64,000 bases of DNA, taken from Kocuria sp. TGY1127_2. Lineage in GTDB: Bacteria; Actinomycetota; Actinomycetes; Actinomycetales; Micrococcaceae. A program made the translations under genes and the position numbers. Shown piece after piece: positions 63,351-64,000 of this stretch; within the stretch, counting starts at the first letter, position 1; every line of letters begins with the position of its first letter. Under the pieces are notes generated by a model. That model did not search any database. It was not told the DNA's origin and saw only the letters and a list, made by a program, of their open reading frames with translations. The DNA lies in NCBI RefSeq assembly GCF_013394385.1, contig NZ_AP022834.1, forward strand, positions 2,899,612 through 2,963,611, given 5' to 3'.

Positions 63351-64000
63351 TGTGGTAACTCCAAGACTGTTTGTTCGGGCCTACCCCTGGTCTGGGTCCT
63401 TGCGGGCGATGTTCATGCAAAGAGGCAGAGGATTGGCGCTTTCGGTTCTCCTGCGCCGTCGGACATCCATTTCCAATTCCGGATCATCCCAAGACGGCGG
63501 ATTCCGGCATATGGGCATAGTCCAACGCGCAGACGACTAACAAACTATACGAGCAGATCAACACCCTGGTCAAGTCACTTCCGTGGAGAAACGGTGAACT
63601 AGACCAAGGACACACACTTGAGGGGCTCTCTTCCCCCAAGGTCGCCCCTCTCAACATGCTGTGCACTCGCCACGATTCACAGCTGTGGATAATCCCAAAT
63701 TTTTTTGCCGGCCCACAGCCCGCGGTATGCCGGGAAACTACAAAGCTGTGATTACAGATTCCCGCGAATTTGGGCCTCAGAAGGCTTCCTGAATGGCCTA
63801 AGCTAGCTAGAGCCATCCACGGTTATCCACATTATCCACAACTGTGTACAAGGTTGTGGAGAACTTGGGTACAACCCGTGGATGAGCCCTCGGCGGACCT
63901 TCTTATTCCAGCCCGATTTGCCCGTCTCGCGGTGACAAGTTCGAGTGGAATCGGAAGGGACCGAGGCTGTGCCGGACGTCCCCTCAATACAAGGAGAACA
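63351..64000. promoter_or_regulatory. rpmH-dnaA intergenic region, predicted oriC
   Basis: 650 bp without a gene. It contains exact DnaA boxes TGTGGATAA (63684-63692), TTATCCACA (63823-63831) and TTATCCACA (63832-63840), the last two in direct tandem, plus weaker TTGTGGAGA and CGTGGATGA sequences to about 63885 and an AT-rich stretch near 63693. The last ten bases, AAGGAGAACA, look like the ribosome-binding site of dnaA, whose start would lie just beyond the window. The rpmH promoter also lies here. Confidence 0.8.

Overview
This 64 kb window is a piece of a high-GC Gram-positive (Actinobacteria, order Micrococcales, probably Micrococcaceae-like) chromosome ending just short of dnaA. The evidence is the order rpmH-rnpA-yidD-yidC-jag-rsmG-parA-parB-trxA-trxB-murJ-cca at the right end, the rpsF-ssb-rpsR-rplI-dnaB block, and actinobacterial families such as FolP2, a DUF664 DinB protein, a Cds1-like cysteine desulfhydrase and the MurJ-linked pseudokinase-type membrane protein. 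I cannot name the genus. No tRNA, rRNA, CRISPR array, insertion sequence or prophage was seen.

Left part (1-25 kb) is accessory metabolism and transport. It holds the 5' end of an NAD-dependent formate dehydrogenase with a LysR regulator, a Tat-exported PhoD phosphatase, an HSL-type esterase, a small secreted protein, a TsuA-TusA thiosulfate-uptake fusion, two MFS exporters, a GIY-YIG nuclease head-to-head with a UvrA2-type ABC protein, a folP2/RibD-like reductase pair, a DUF664 protein, a CycA-like permease, a TetR regulator divergent from a tandemly duplicated ABC-2-like membrane protein, two amidohydrolases, a short-chain dehydrogenase, and a zinc-starvation pair (zinc-free L36 and a CobW-like protein) around a Zur/Fur-like box.

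Middle part (25-40.6 kb) is a catabolic island. An operon of overlapping genes on the minus strand encodes 2-pyrone-4,6-dicarboxylate hydrolase (LigI), an MFS transporter, 4-oxalomesaconate tautomerase (LigU/GalD type), 4-oxalomesaconate hydratase (LigJ), the 4-carboxy-4-hydroxy-2-oxoadipate aldolase (LigK/GalC) and a VOC-family extradiol dioxygenase. Together these give ring cleavage of a protocatechuate- or gallate-type aromatic acid down to pyruvate and oxaloacetate. A divergent GntR/FCD regulator and an AAHS-type aromatic acid transporter lie next to it, and the same ATTGTnnACAAT palindrome sits in front of both units. An M20 amidohydrolase and an MHS transporter follow behind a long hairpin. 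A frameshifted GNAT gene, a zinc alcohol dehydrogenase, an aldo/keto reductase and a cysteine desulfhydrase close the island.

Right part (40.9-64 kb) is the conserved origin-proximal core: dnaB, glycerate kinase, ribosomal proteins with ssb, an ABC transporter, cca, a Nudix hydrolase, murJ with its membrane partner, thioredoxin system, chromosome partitioning and the rpmH-yidC block. Its unusual feature is the partition locus: seven exact TTTCACGTGAAA parS cores plus one near match lie between trxA and parA. One forms the trxA terminator hairpin, two lie inside the long linker-coding part of parB, and four lie in a 973-bp gap that separates parA (with its own terminator) from parB. DnaA boxes appear both upstream of dnaB and in the final 320 bases, where oriC and the dnaA ribosome-binding site are expected.
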